From JAICYJ01 sp035473255 (GTDB lineage Bacteria > Actinomycetota > Thermoleophilia > Gaiellales > JAICJC01): 36,032 nucleotides of DNA. The translations under genes were made by a program, and so were the position numbers. The stretch is taken from NCBI GenBank assembly GCA_035473255.1, contig DATIOK010000018.1, forward strand, positions 1 through 36,032. The letters run 5' to 3'. Under the pieces are notes generated by a model. It was not told the DNA's origin, searched no databases, and saw only the letters and a program-made list of their open reading frames with translations. This document shows, one piece after another, positions 15,113 through 22,234 of this stretch (position 1 is the stretch's first letter; the number at the start of each line of letters is the position of its first letter).

Positions 15113-15844
15113 CTAGCCGGCGAGCGGTGTGGCCGGCGGGCTGCCGGGGCCGATCGGCCCGGTGTAGGCGTGGCGTACGCGCGCGGTTCGCAGGCGCTCC
15201 AACGCCGCCGCCAGCAGATCCTGGGTGCCGTCCTCGTCCAGCTCGGCGAAGCCGGCCTGGGCGCAGGTGACGCCGTCTCCGTCGATGTTCAGCTCTCCCA
15301 GGCGGTCGCGCACGCGCTTGAACGCGGCGCGGGCCTCGAAGGTGCCGGCGCGCGGGAACAACAGCGCGAACCGGCCGGCGCCGAGATGGCCGACCACGTC
15401 GCCCTGGCGGACCGACCGCCGGGCGGTGGCACCCACCAGCTCCACCAGACGCGACTCGTCGATGCCCGGGCCGAGGGTCAGGCCCTCGACGTCGAACACG
15501 CAGAGGCTGAGCTGGCGGTCGCGCCAGCGGGCGGCCGACGCGCAGCGCTCGAGCTCGGCCAGGAAGCTCTGCGGGCCGAGCGTCACGTCGCCGTCACGCC
15601 CGATCGCCTCACGGGCAAGGGCCAGCACGTCACCCAGAGCCTGCTCGAATGCGACCTGGGCAGGGTTTCCGCCACCGGCCGGCCAGCGCACCACCACACG
15701 CTGCTCGTCGTCGAACGAGACCTCTGCACCGGTCTGCTCGCGCACGTGCACGAGTGCGGCCTCGAGCGCCTCCTCGCCGGCCTCCGGCGCGGCCAACTCG
15801 CGCGCAACCTGCGCGATCACCTGGATCAGGGTCGGCTCATCCAT
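15113..15844 (-). CDS. Degenerate GGDEF-domain protein (probably not a cyclase)
   Basis: A 243-residue cytosolic protein. Residues 90-225 have the fold pattern of a GGDEF domain: FLAELERCASAARWRDRQLS, LCVFDVEGL in place of the metal-binding D-x-D/N strand, and RLVELVGATARRSVRQGDVV. The signature loop is HLGAGRFALLFP instead of R-x-GGDEF (G155-F159). GGDEF has become GAGRF, so the metal and general-base residues are lost and cyclase activity is unlikely; a nucleotide-sensing or scaffold role is possible. The N-terminal 80 residues are helical. A GATACT -10 box lies 8 nt before the ATG. The HD-GYP gene lies 198 bp upstream on the same strand. Confidence 0.65.
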   Translation of the reverse strand: MDEPTLIQVIAQVARELAAPEAGEEALEAALVHVREQTGAEVSFDDEQRVVVRWPAGGGNPAQVAFEQALGDVLALAREAIGRDGDVTLGPQSFLAELERCASAARWRDRQLSLCVFDVEGLTLGPGIDESRLVELVGATARRSVRQGDVVGHLGAGRFALLFPRAGTFEARAAFKRVRDRLGELNIDGDGVTCAQAGFAELDEDGTQDLLAAALERLRTARVRHAYTGPIGPGSPPATPLAG

Positions 15845-16042
15845 GCGTCTTGAGTATCGGGATGCAACGGTAGGCGCTTGAGCGGTTTCCCCACCGTTGA
15901 CATCCGTCTTTGCCGCCGTGACATCCTGGCGAACGGCGACCGATTTGTGACACTATCTCACACCCCGACGCCAGCAGGTCGTCACACCTGCCCACCGTGA
16001 CCTTCCGTGACCGCGGGCGGCTGGAGTATTAGAACGCGGCCG
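15845..16042. promoter_or_regulatory. 198-bp intergenic region rich in GTGAC/GTCAC motifs
   Basis: Holds no ORF. On the reverse strand GATACT (15858-15853) is the -10 box of the GGDEF-like gene, ending 8 nt before its ATG. GTGAC occurs on the plus strand at 15918, 15947, 15997 and 16007, and as GTCAC at 15981. TGTGA-N7-TCACA spans 15946-15962. CAACGGT (15865-15871) and ACCGTTG (15893-15899) form an inverted repeat. Together these look like a cluster of protein-binding sites. Confidence 0.35.
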
Positions 16043-17431
16043 TCAAGCGGCTGCGTGTCGCAGACGCGGCGCCGGCGGAGTCAGCTCGGGATGCTGCATC
16101 GACTCCAGTGAGAAGTCTGGCTTGACGCCCAGCCGATAGGCCTCGGGCTCCCGCTCCAGCACGCGCACGAAGGCATCCACCATGTCCGCCTGGAACTGGC
16201 TGCCGCGCCCGTTGATCAACTGCTGGATCGCCACCTCCGGCGTCATCGCGTTGCGGTAGGGCCGGATCGTCGTCATCGCGTTGTAGGCGTCGGCGACCGC
16301 GATGATCCGCGCCAGGAACGGGATCTCATCCCGCGCCAGACCGTCCGGGTAGCCGGCGCCGTCGACCCGCTCGTGGTGCGAGCGCACGATCCGCGCCACC
16401 TCCTGGTAGTCCTCCACCTCGATCAGGATGTTGGCGCCGATCTCGGAATGCCGCCGCATCTCGGCCCACTCCGTGTCGTTCAGCGCCGACGTCTTCTCCA
16501 GCACCTCGGCCCGCACCCCGATCTTGCCGATGTCGTGCACCAGCCCCGTCAGGTGCACCAGATCCACCTCGCGGTCGTCCATCCCCATCTCGCGCGCGAT
16601 GTCGCGCGAGTAGACGGCCACGGTGGCGGAGTGGCCGGCCGTATACGCGTCTCGCGCGTCCAGCGCCCGCACCATCGCCGCCGCGAAGCTCAGGTTCACG
16701 CGCCGCAGGCGCCGGTTGGCGTCCTCGAAGCTGGAGTTGCTCGCCGTCAGCTGGTCGATCAGCTGGCCCTGGCGCGCGTAGAGGCTGTAGCTGAGGTGCG
16801 CCGCCAGCAGCGGGATCGCGACGAACGCCAGCACCACCGCACCGCTACCCTGGTAGGCGTAGGCGTACAGCGCGGTCAGCGGCGTGTACAACGCCATCGT
16901 CAGCGACTCCGCGGCCCGCAGCTGCCCCCACACCTGGCGCGGCGTCATGATCCCCCGCAGGTGGCCCACGACCATCGTGGACAGCAGGTCGATCGAGACG
17001 TACCCGATCGCCGCCGCCAGCGTCACCGCCAGCACCTCGAGCAGCGTGCTCCGCCCGACCGTATCCCCCACCCACAGCGCCGCCCAGCCGGCCACCACGC
17101 CGGCCAGCGACCGTGACGACGCCCAGATCGCAAACCGCTCCCACGGCCCGCGCCGGTCGCCCAGCATGCCGGCCAGGCCCACCAGGCCGCCGGCCGCCGG
17201 CCCAAACAGCACCGCGGCCAACACGATCGGGATGAACGACACCGACAGCTCGAGCTTCTGCGTGACCGGCATCGCGCGCCCCTCCGCGATCCAGGCAACG
17301 GCGCCCAGCACGACCAAGACTTGCCAGCGCCCGAGGCCGTGTGCGGCCAGTCCCAGCGCGATACCCGCCAACGCGAGCGCGGTCAGACCGCCTGCGAAAA
17401 TGCGGATACGCGTCAAGTTATCAGCGGGCAC
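16043..17431 (-). CDS. Membrane-anchored HD-GYP domain phosphodiesterase
   Basis: Hydrolyses cyclic-di-GMP (HD-GYP family, typically to GMP or pGpG). The start is GTG at 17431 because AGGAG lies 5 nt upstream; an in-frame TTG at 17449 is less likely. The 462-residue protein has about seven N-terminal membrane helices (residues about 10-220), a linker helix (LIDQLTASNSSFEDANRRLR) and then a full HD-GYP domain. The latter includes GHSATVAVYS, the HD pair at 299-300 (LVHDIGKIG), RRHSEIGANIL, the HHERVDGAGYPDGL motif at about 352-365 and AVADAYNAMTT. All metal ligands appear present. The membrane part may sense a signal. It is transcribed away from the coiled-coil gene across a long regulatory region. 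Confidence 0.9.
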   Translation of the reverse strand: MPADNLTRIRIFAGGLTALALAGIALGLAAHGLGRWQVLVVLGAVAWIAEGRAMPVTQKLELSVSFIPIVLAAVLFGPAAGGLVGLAGMLGDRRGPWERFAIWASSRSLAGVVAGWAALWVGDTVGRSTLLEVLAVTLAAAIGYVSIDLLSTMVVGHLRGIMTPRQVWGQLRAAESLTMALYTPLTALYAYAYQGSGAVVLAFVAIPLLAAHLSYSLYARQGQLIDQLTASNSSFEDANRRLRRVNLSFAAAMVRALDARDAYTAGHSATVAVYSRDIAREMGMDDREVDLVHLTGLVHDIGKIGVRAEVLEKTSALNDTEWAEMRRHSEIGANILIEVEDYQEVARIVRSHHERVDGAGYPDGLARDEIPFLARIIAVADAYNAMTTIRPYRNAMTPEVAIQQLINGRGSQFQADMVDAFVRVLEREPEAYRLGVKPDFSLESMQHPELTPPAPRLRHAAA

Positions 17432-17452
17432 ACATGCTCCTGCGGTCAATAC

Positions 17453-17481
17453 TTGACATCCCTATGCCAAGTGTGTATGTT
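17453..17481 (+). promoter_or_regulatory. Strong sigma-A promoter
   Basis: A consensus -35 TTGACA (17453-17458), a 17-bp spacer and TATGTT (17476-17481). Best promoter in the window. It points away from the HD-GYP gene into DNA without a long ORF and predicts +1 near 17488. Confidence 0.7.
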
Positions 17482-17482
17482 C

Positions 17483-17498
17483 TCCCCCAATCGGGGGA
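17483..17498. promoter_or_regulatory. Palindrome at the transcription start (candidate operator)
   Basis: TCCCCC-AATC-GGGGGA, 6-bp arms with a 4-nt spacer, directly after the -10 box and spanning the predicted +1. The position suits a repressor site. Confidence 0.4.
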
Positions 17499-17527
17499 CA
17501 CCCCACTCACTCGAGCGAGGGAGCATC

Positions 17528-17548
17528 ATGTCTTCGAAGATCTGGTAA
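17528..17548 (+). CDS. Six-residue mini-ORF MSSKIW
   Basis: ATG TCT TCG AAG ATC TGG TAA at 17528-17548, preceded by GAGGGAG about 5 nt upstream, a good Shine-Dalgarno. It lies 40 nt after the predicted transcription start of a strong promoter and well before a terminator. It may be a leader peptide whose translation controls the downstream RNA, or a true mini-peptide. No amino-acid biosynthesis gene is nearby to suggest classic attenuation. Confidence 0.35.
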   Translation: MSSKIW

Positions 17549-17718
17549 ATCCGTCTAATTCTCAGCATCGGCCATATCGGCATCGAACGTGAAACCTTGA
17601 TAGCCGGATGCGGCCGGGGGCTGCCAAGAGTTTTCTTCACAGCCCACGTTGATCCCTGCACACCGCTCCATCGGCGCAGGGGCAAAGCCGATGCAGAATC
17701 CCTCTGCGGTTCGAAATG

Positions 17719-17741
17719 CGCCCTCCCTCGGAGGGCGTTTT
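17719..17741 (+). terminator. Rho-independent terminator
   Basis: CGCCCTC (17719-17725) pairs with GAGGGCG (17731-17737), with an extra C-G pair inside and a 3-nt loop, followed by TTTT at 17738-17741. It ends the transcript from the 17453 promoter. Confidence 0.65.
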
Positions 17742-17775
17742 CGCGTTCTGCCACAACTCCCACCCCGGAACGAAT

Positions 17776-17831
17776 CCGGCGGGCGCTGGAGCCACGCGCC
17801 CGCCGGTCGGAATAAGCCGGCCAACGGCCGG
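17776..17831. other. Run of GC-rich hairpins in a 310-bp non-coding stretch before the coiled-coil gene
   Basis: Between the terminator (17741) and the ATG at 18052 there is no supported ORF. At 17776-17806 CCGGCGGGCGC pairs perfectly (11 bp) with GCGCCCGCCGG around a 9-nt loop. At 17817-17831 CCGGCC-AAC-GGCCGG forms a second hairpin. No U-tracts follow, so these are not terminators. They may be leader-RNA structure for the 18052 gene. Confidence 0.4.
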
Positions 17832-18051
17832 ATATCGGCGAGGCGCCTGCACCTGCCCACGAAGGCGAAGGCTGCGCTCGCTGTGTGCCCTCTCAGTATC
17901 GGCCCTGATGCGCCCGCTGGCGATCACTATTCCGGGTACCCTCGCCCTCCTCCTGCTCAACCCCTCAAGGCGGGCCGTCCGGCGTCCGATACCACCTCTA
18001 GCGGGTCACCAGTCCACCACTGTTCTTCGACGGGTAAGAGGGTAGGCATTC

Positions 18052-20124
18052 ATGAGCGACGCGGATACCGACGGCACCGAGATCGAGTCCGAGCGCGACG
18101 AAGCCGAGGCCGGCGCAGGCGGGCTGCGTCGCGCGATGGAGCAGCGCGTCAAGTCGCTCCAGGACGCCGAGGACCGGATCCGCCGCGAGCAAGCCGCCCT
18201 GCAGGAGCAGGCAAAGGTCGTGTTCGCCGAGCGCGAGGCGCGGCTGGCCCGTCGTGAGAAGGAGCTGGCCAAGCGCGAGGCCTCGATCACGGTCAGCGAG
18301 GGCATCGCCGACGGCGCCCCCCACGCCAACCCCGATCTCGAGGAGCGCGAGCGCGCCCTCGCCGCCCGCGAGGCCGCCCTGGAGCAGATGACCGCCGAGC
18401 TTGAGGCGCGCGAGCAGGCTGTCGCCGAAGCCGTCCCGGCCCAACCAAGCGGCGCCAAGCAGCGGCAGCTGGCAGAACTCGAGCAGACGATCGCTACGCT
18501 CGAGCAGCAGCTGGCCGCCGCCACCGCCGTCGAGGACAGCAGCGCCGTGCGGTCGGTGGACGCCCGCCAGGCAGAGCTGGAGGACCGCGAGCATCGAGCA
18601 GTCAAGGTCGAGCAGGTACTCCAGCAGAAGGAGCTGCACCTGGACGGCGCCCGCGCCGACCTGGACGAGCGCGAGGCCCAGGTGCGGCAGACCGAGACCA
18701 GCCTCGCCGAGCGCGAGAAAGCGGTGCTTGAGCGCGAGCAGCAGGCCGCCGCCGCTCTTGTCAAGGCTGAGGAGGAGAACGCCGCAGGCAAGCAGCGCGA
18801 GAGCGACCTGCTACGCCAGGCCGATGAGCTGGCCGCGGCCCACACCACGCTGGCCGAGGCCACCCAGGCGCTGGAGGGCCGCGAGGCCCAGATCCAGGCG
18901 GCAGAGTCACGCCTGACCGAGATCAAGGCCGAGAGCGATCGCCGCTCCGCCGAAGCTCAGGAGGCCGTGAAGGCAGTCGAGGAGCGATCCCGGCAGCTGG
19001 CCGACCTCGAGCAGCGGCTGTCCTCGATCGAGGCCCGGGCGCTGGAGGTCGAGCAGGGCGAGCAGGCGCTGGCCGAGAAGCAGGAGGCGCTGGCGAGCGC
19101 CGACGGTCGCATCGCCGAGGCCGAGTCGCTGGTCGAGGCCGCCCGCGAGCAGTACCAGCAGCTCGAGCAGCAGCGCGACGAGGTCGAGAAGGCCGTCGCG
19201 GAGGCACAGGAGCGCGTCAAGGGCTTGTCGGACAAGGAGCGCAAGCTGGCCGCCGTCGAAGCCCAGCTGGCAGACGTGGACGTGCGCCAGCAGGCCGTGG
19301 AAGAGGCCGAGCAGGCTGTCCGGATCGCCCGCACCCAGGCCGACATGATGACGCGCGAGGCCGAGCGGATGAACAAGGCCGCCGAGCGCGCAGTCGCCAA
19401 CGCCCAGAAGCAGGCACAGGCCGAGGTCGAGCGCCTGGCCGCGGACCTGCGCGAGCGCGAGGCCCGAATCACCCTCGCCGAGGGCGATGTCGAGCGCCGC
19501 GAACAGCGGCTCGACCGCCGCCAGGACACGCTGGACGAGCGCGAGCGGGGACTGGACGATCGCCACGACTCGCTGGAGCTGCGCGAGGTCACGGTCAGCG
19601 AGCGCGAGGCCGAGATCGCCCGCATCACGAACCGCGCCGACCGCGTCGAGGCCGAGCTGGAGGCCCAGCGCGAAGCGCTGCGCGACGCTGAGGAGGCGGT
19701 CATGCGCGAGCGCCAGGTGCTGCAGCGTCGGATGGCCGAGATCGAGGACCGCGCCGACGCCGCCCGGCAGGCGCGCGAGGAGGCTGTCCGCCGCGTCTCG
19801 GAGGACCCCAACGCCGGCTCCGGCAAGAAGGGCCTGCTCTCTCGCGGGGCGCCCACCGCGAAGGCGGTCGAGGAGCTGCACGTCGTCCTGCGCGAGCGAG
19901 AGGTCGAGCTCGAGGAGCAGGAGCGCAGGCTGGGCGAGCTGTCCACCTCGCTGCAGCGCCGTGAGGCTGACCTGAACGCGATGGCCCGCAAGCTGCAGCT
20001 GAGTGCCGGCTCGAGCTCTGCCTCGAACGGCGGATCCGCACCTGACGAGGACGATGAACCGCGCCCGAGCAAGCGCGAGGACGTCGATCCAACCCAGAAG
20101 CGGCTGCAGTTCTGGAGCCGCTGA
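18052..20124 (+). CDS. 690-residue coiled-coil protein (possible cytoskeletal or polar scaffold)
   Basis: The ATG at 18052 follows GAGGGTAGG, an adequate ribosome-binding site. Apart from an acidic N-terminus (MSDADTDGTEIESERDEAEA) and a disordered C-terminus (SSSASNGGSAPDEDDEPRPS) ending RLQFWSR, nearly all of the protein is heptad-like helix. It is packed with Glu, Arg, Ala, Leu and Gln and recurring RE-x-x-L/ERE units (AEREARLARREKELAKREAS; LDERERGLDDRHDSLELREV). There is no signal peptide, membrane helix or catalytic motif. Long soluble coiled coils of this sort in actinobacteria (FilP, Scy, DivIVA-type) build polar or filamentous scaffolds, but sequence alone cannot assign it to them. 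It lies between the HD-GYP gene and a diguanylate cyclase. Confidence 0.85.
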   Translation: MSDADTDGTEIESERDEAEAGAGGLRRAMEQRVKSLQDAEDRIRREQAALQEQAKVVFAEREARLARREKELAKREASITVSEGIADGAPHANPDLEERERALAAREAALEQMTAELEAREQAVAEAVPAQPSGAKQRQLAELEQTIATLEQQLAAATAVEDSSAVRSVDARQAELEDREHRAVKVEQVLQQKELHLDGARADLDEREAQVRQTETSLAEREKAVLEREQQAAAALVKAEEENAAGKQRESDLLRQADELAAAHTTLAEATQALEGREAQIQAAESRLTEIKAESDRRSAEAQEAVKAVEERSRQLADLEQRLSSIEARALEVEQGEQALAEKQEALASADGRIAEAESLVEAAREQYQQLEQQRDEVEKAVAEAQERVKGLSDKERKLAAVEAQLADVDVRQQAVEEAEQAVRIARTQADMMTREAERMNKAAERAVANAQKQAQAEVERLAADLREREARITLAEGDVERREQRLDRRQDTLDERERGLDDRHDSLELREVTVSEREAEIARITNRADRVEAELEAQREALRDAEEAVMRERQVLQRRMAEIEDRADAARQAREEAVRRVSEDPNAGSGKKGLLSRGAPTAKAVEELHVVLREREVELEEQERRLGELSTSLQRREADLNAMARKLQLSAGSSSASNGGSAPDEDDEPRPSKREDVDPTQKRLQFWSR

Positions 20125-20165
20125 ACCACCCCTGATCCGGCTCCGGATCCGTCCGCAGCCGTTGC

Positions 20166-20171
20166 TACCGT
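20166..20171 (+). promoter_or_regulatory. -10 box of the diguanylate cyclase (leaderless start)
   Basis: TACCGT at 20166-20171 ends 6 nt before the GTG start at 20178. No Shine-Dalgarno is present. Confidence 0.4.
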
Positions 20172-20177
20172 GCTGCT

Positions 20178-21002
20178 GTGCCGGGCACTGGCGAGCGTTC
20201 ACACCTTCGTGCGGGCGCGGCCATGGTCGCGTTGCTCGCCTACGCCGGGGCCTGGCTGGCTCCCGTCGCGGCACGTCCGGCGCTGGCTGTCCTGGCCGTC
20301 AGCGCGGCGGCGGCGATCGGGCCGATCGGTGCCTTGGCGGTTGCGATCGGCTCGCTGGCGGTGCCAGTGCCGTGGAGCGTGCGCGCCGCCCTGCTGGTGG
20401 CGGCGGCGATCAACGGCGCGCTGCACGCGCAGCGGCGCCGCCACAGCCGTGAGCTGGTGGCGCGCTCGTTCACCGACCGGCTGACCGGCCTGCACAACTA
20501 CGACTACTTCGCAGAGGCGATGCGCTCCGAGCTGGCTCGCGTGCGCCGCTACGGCGGCTGCGTGACGCTGGTGATGCTCGACCTCGACCGCTTCAAGAGC
20601 TTCAACGACCAGCACGGTCACGCCGCCGGGAACCGGCTGCTGAACGGCGTCGGCCAGGCGATCACGCGGGAGAAGCGCGACGCCGACATCGCCGCTCGGT
20701 TCGGCGGCGAGGAGTTCGCCGTGCTGGTGCCGGGCCGCGCCGCCGACGGCATGATCGTGGCCGAGCGCATGCGCCGCGCGATCTCCGACCTCACCCCCGC
20801 GCCCACCTCCCAGCGCGACTTCGCGCCGGCCATCAGCGCCAGTGCCGGGATCGCCTCGTTCCCTGTGGACGCGCGCACGCCGCAGGAGCTGTTCGAGCTG
20901 GCCGATCGCGCGCTCTACGAGGCCAAGCGGCGCGGCCGCGACCAGGTGGTCGTGATCGGCGACATCGTAGAGCCGCCGCTGCGCCTCGCGCGCACCAGCT
21001 AG
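20178..21002 (+). CDS. Membrane-anchored GGDEF diguanylate cyclase with an intact I-site
   Basis: Condenses two GTP into cyclic-di-GMP. A 274-residue protein with two or three N-terminal hydrophobic segments (about 12-80) and a complete GGDEF domain. Landmarks are FTDRLTGLHNYDYF (about 98-111), LVMLDLDRFKSFNDQHGHAA with the metal-binding Asp, the inhibitory-site RDAD at 167-170 and the catalytic GGEEF at 176-180, exactly five residues later, then ADRALYEAKRRGRDQ. It should be active and subject to product inhibition. The GTG start at 20178 is supported by the -10 box 6 nt upstream. It lies 53 bp after the coiled-coil gene and converges with the 21013 gene. Confidence 0.92.
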   Translation: MPGTGERSHLRAGAAMVALLAYAGAWLAPVAARPALAVLAVSAAAAIGPIGALAVAIGSLAVPVPWSVRAALLVAAAINGALHAQRRRHSRELVARSFTDRLTGLHNYDYFAEAMRSELARVRRYGGCVTLVMLDLDRFKSFNDQHGHAAGNRLLNGVGQAITREKRDADIAARFGGEEFAVLVPGRAADGMIVAERMRRAISDLTPAPTSQRDFAPAISASAGIASFPVDARTPQELFELADRALYEAKRRGRDQVVVIGDIVEPPLRLARTS

Positions 21003-21012
21003 CCCGGCCGGC

Positions 21013-21627
21013 TCAGGAGGCCAGCTTCGCGCGCTCGGCGTCGAATCCGGCCGACCACAGGCGCTCGTGGAAGTCGTCGACCGTGAGATCGCGCGAATCC
21101 AGGAACGGCCGGTCGATCAGCCGCACCACCCGGTCGTGGTAGAAGGGCACGTCCAGGTGCGCCTCGCTGACCACGTTCAGGGACAGCTCGCCGCAGCTCG
21201 GGCAGTGCATCGCCACGCCCACCAGCTCGCTGTCGGCCGGGGACACGAGCGCCAGGCTGGACGGAAACACCGGCTTCAGCTTGGCCTCGCGCCCGCACAA
21301 CAGCTTCCAGGGCCAGTTGCCCTTCTGCACCTGGGCCCGGGTCAGCTCCACCAGCTCACCCGCCACCGGCTCGGTGCGGCCCGTCACCAGGTTTCGGAAC
21401 TCCACCGGCGTGGCCGCGATCGGCCCGTAGTCGAGGTCGTCGTGGGCCACCAGCCCGACGTGGTCGTCGCCGCAGTCGCACAGATAGGTGACGCGGAACA
21501 CGGCCGGATGGGCCGCGCCCGGCAGCCGTTCGATGCTGCGGAACCGCGACAGCGACACCGTCCGCAGCTGCCCCGGCGGCCTGTGCGGGCAGTGGAACCG
21601 GTAGCTGGCTCGTAACACGTCGTACAT
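21013..21627 (-). CDS. Hypothetical protein with scattered Cys pairs
   Basis: A 204-residue soluble protein from the ATG at 21627; a GATAAT -10 box lies 9 nt before the start, so the start is well supported. Cysteines occur in three places: FHCPHRPP near residue 13, YLCDCGDDHVGL near 50 and MHCPSCGELSL near 140. This suggests a zinc-ribbon-like site or a beta-rich fold with metal binding. The C-terminus is helical and charged. I do not recognise the family. It converges on the diguanylate cyclase (10 bp between stops) and diverges from apt with 77 bp between the starts. Confidence 0.7.
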   Translation of the reverse strand: MYDVLRASYRFHCPHRPPGQLRTVSLSRFRSIERLPGAAHPAVFRVTYLCDCGDDHVGLVAHDDLDYGPIAATPVEFRNLVTGRTEPVAGELVELTRAQVQKGNWPWKLLCGREAKLKPVFPSSLALVSPADSELVGVAMHCPSCGELSLNVVSEAHLDVPFYHDRVVRLIDRPFLDSRDLTVDDFHERLWSAGFDAERAKLAS

Positions 21628-21636
21628 GACACCTCA

Positions 21637-21642
21637 ATTATC
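21637..21642 (-). promoter_or_regulatory. -10 box of the 21627 gene
   Basis: Reverse-strand GATAAT (21642-21637), 9 nt before the ATG. No Shine-Dalgarno; a very short or absent leader. Confidence 0.5.
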
Positions 21643-21688
21643 GACCGCGCGGCGCTTCTGGATTAGCCGCGGGTCGCAGTCCGGCCGC

Positions 21689-21694
21689 TACAAT
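21689..21694 (+). promoter_or_regulatory. -10 box of apt
   Basis: TACAAT at 21689-21694 ends 10 nt before the ATG at 21705, leaving a leader of only about 3-4 nt. No clear -35. Confidence 0.5.
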
Positions 21695-21704
21695 CGCGAC
21701 GCCC

Positions 21705-22232
21705 ATGGGCCACCCCGACCTTCGCAACAAGATCCGTGATATCCCCGACTTTCCCCGGCCGGGGATCGTGTTCAAGGACATCATGCCTCTCCTGGCGGAC
21801 GCCGAATCACTGGAGGCGGCCGTCGACGACCTGGCGGAGTGGGCGCGGCCGCTCGACGTCGAGTACGTCGTCGGGGCCGAGGCGCGCGGGTTCATCCTTG
21901 GATCGGCGCTCGCCTACAAGCTGGGATCGGGGTTCGTCTGCGCACGCAAGCCGGGCAAGCTGCCCTACCTCACCGTCGGCGCCAAGTACGCGCTGGAGTA
22001 CGGGTTCGACGCCCTCGAGATGCACGTCGATGCGGTGCCCAAGGGGGCGCGCGTGCTCGTGCACGACGACCTGCTGGCCACCGGTGGCACCGCCAAGGCC
22101 AAGGTCGAGCTGGTCGAGCAGCTGGGCGCCGAGGTCGTGGGGCTGGCCTTCGTGGTCGAGCTGACGTTCCTGGGCGGGCGCGACAAGCTCTACCCCTACC
22201 GGGTGCACTCGCTGATCAGCTACGACAGCTGA
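21705..22232 (+). CDS. apt: Adenine phosphoribosyltransferase
   Basis: Salvages adenine to AMP with PRPP. The 175-residue protein has the classic APT start (DLRNKIRDIPDFPRPGIVFK), VEYVVGAEARGFILGSALAY, ARKPGKLPY and the PRPP-binding loop VLVHDDLLATGGTAKAKVEL (residues about 117-136). Length is normal. The ATG at 21705 is set by the conserved N-terminus and the -10 box 10 nt upstream. The gene stands alone on the plus strand and its stop is 2 bp from the stop of the convergent MerR gene. In many actinobacteria apt neighbours relA/secDF; that is not so here. Confidence 0.95.
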   Translation: MGHPDLRNKIRDIPDFPRPGIVFKDIMPLLADAESLEAAVDDLAEWARPLDVEYVVGAEARGFILGSALAYKLGSGFVCARKPGKLPYLTVGAKYALEYGFDALEMHVDAVPKGARVLVHDDLLATGGTAKAKVELVEQLGAEVVGLAFVVELTFLGGRDKLYPYRVHSLISYDS

Positions 22233-22234
22233 GC

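Larger units (their letters stand above)
17488..17741 (+). ncRNA. Candidate ~255-nt small RNA with a 6-codon ORF
   Basis: The segment is bounded by the strong promoter at 17453-17481 and an intrinsic terminator at 17719-17741. It contains no ORF longer than 6 codons with a ribosome-binding site. Base composition is visibly lower in GC (roughly 55%) than the flanking genes. The 3' half holds CATCGGC...GCCGATG (a 7-bp stem) followed by GCAGA-ATCCC-TCTGC; the CCC of the second loop could pair with the GGGG of the first. I do not recognise an Rfam family (tmRNA, RNase P, SRP and 6S features are absent). It may be a regulatory RNA, a mini-peptide mRNA, or an attenuated leader. Confidence 0.4.

Noticed and set aside
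15946..15962. CRP-type site TGTGA-N6-TCACA
   Set aside because: The spacer is 7 bp, not 6; kept only as part of the GTGAC cluster.
17488..17850. tmRNA, cobalamin or c-di-GMP/c-di-AMP riboswitch
   Set aside because: Short resemblances (GGTTCGAAAT, CCGG-N7-CCGG, GGCAAAGCC) occur, but the conserved cores of these RNAs are not present in order.
17446..17860. Minus-strand frames of about 100 codons in the divergent region
   Set aside because: They cross a strong promoter and terminator, have no ribosome-binding site and no coherent domain; the tail FTFDADMADAEN looked protein-like but has no support.
18052..20124. CRISPR-like or tandem DNA repeat array
   Set aside because: Repetition is at the protein heptad level with variable DNA; there are no identical direct repeats with spacers.
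18907..20274. 455-codon minus-strand frame opposite the coiled-coil gene, rich in Leu and Gly
   Set aside because: Arises from the codon bias of the repetitive plus-strand gene; no ribosome-binding site or family match.
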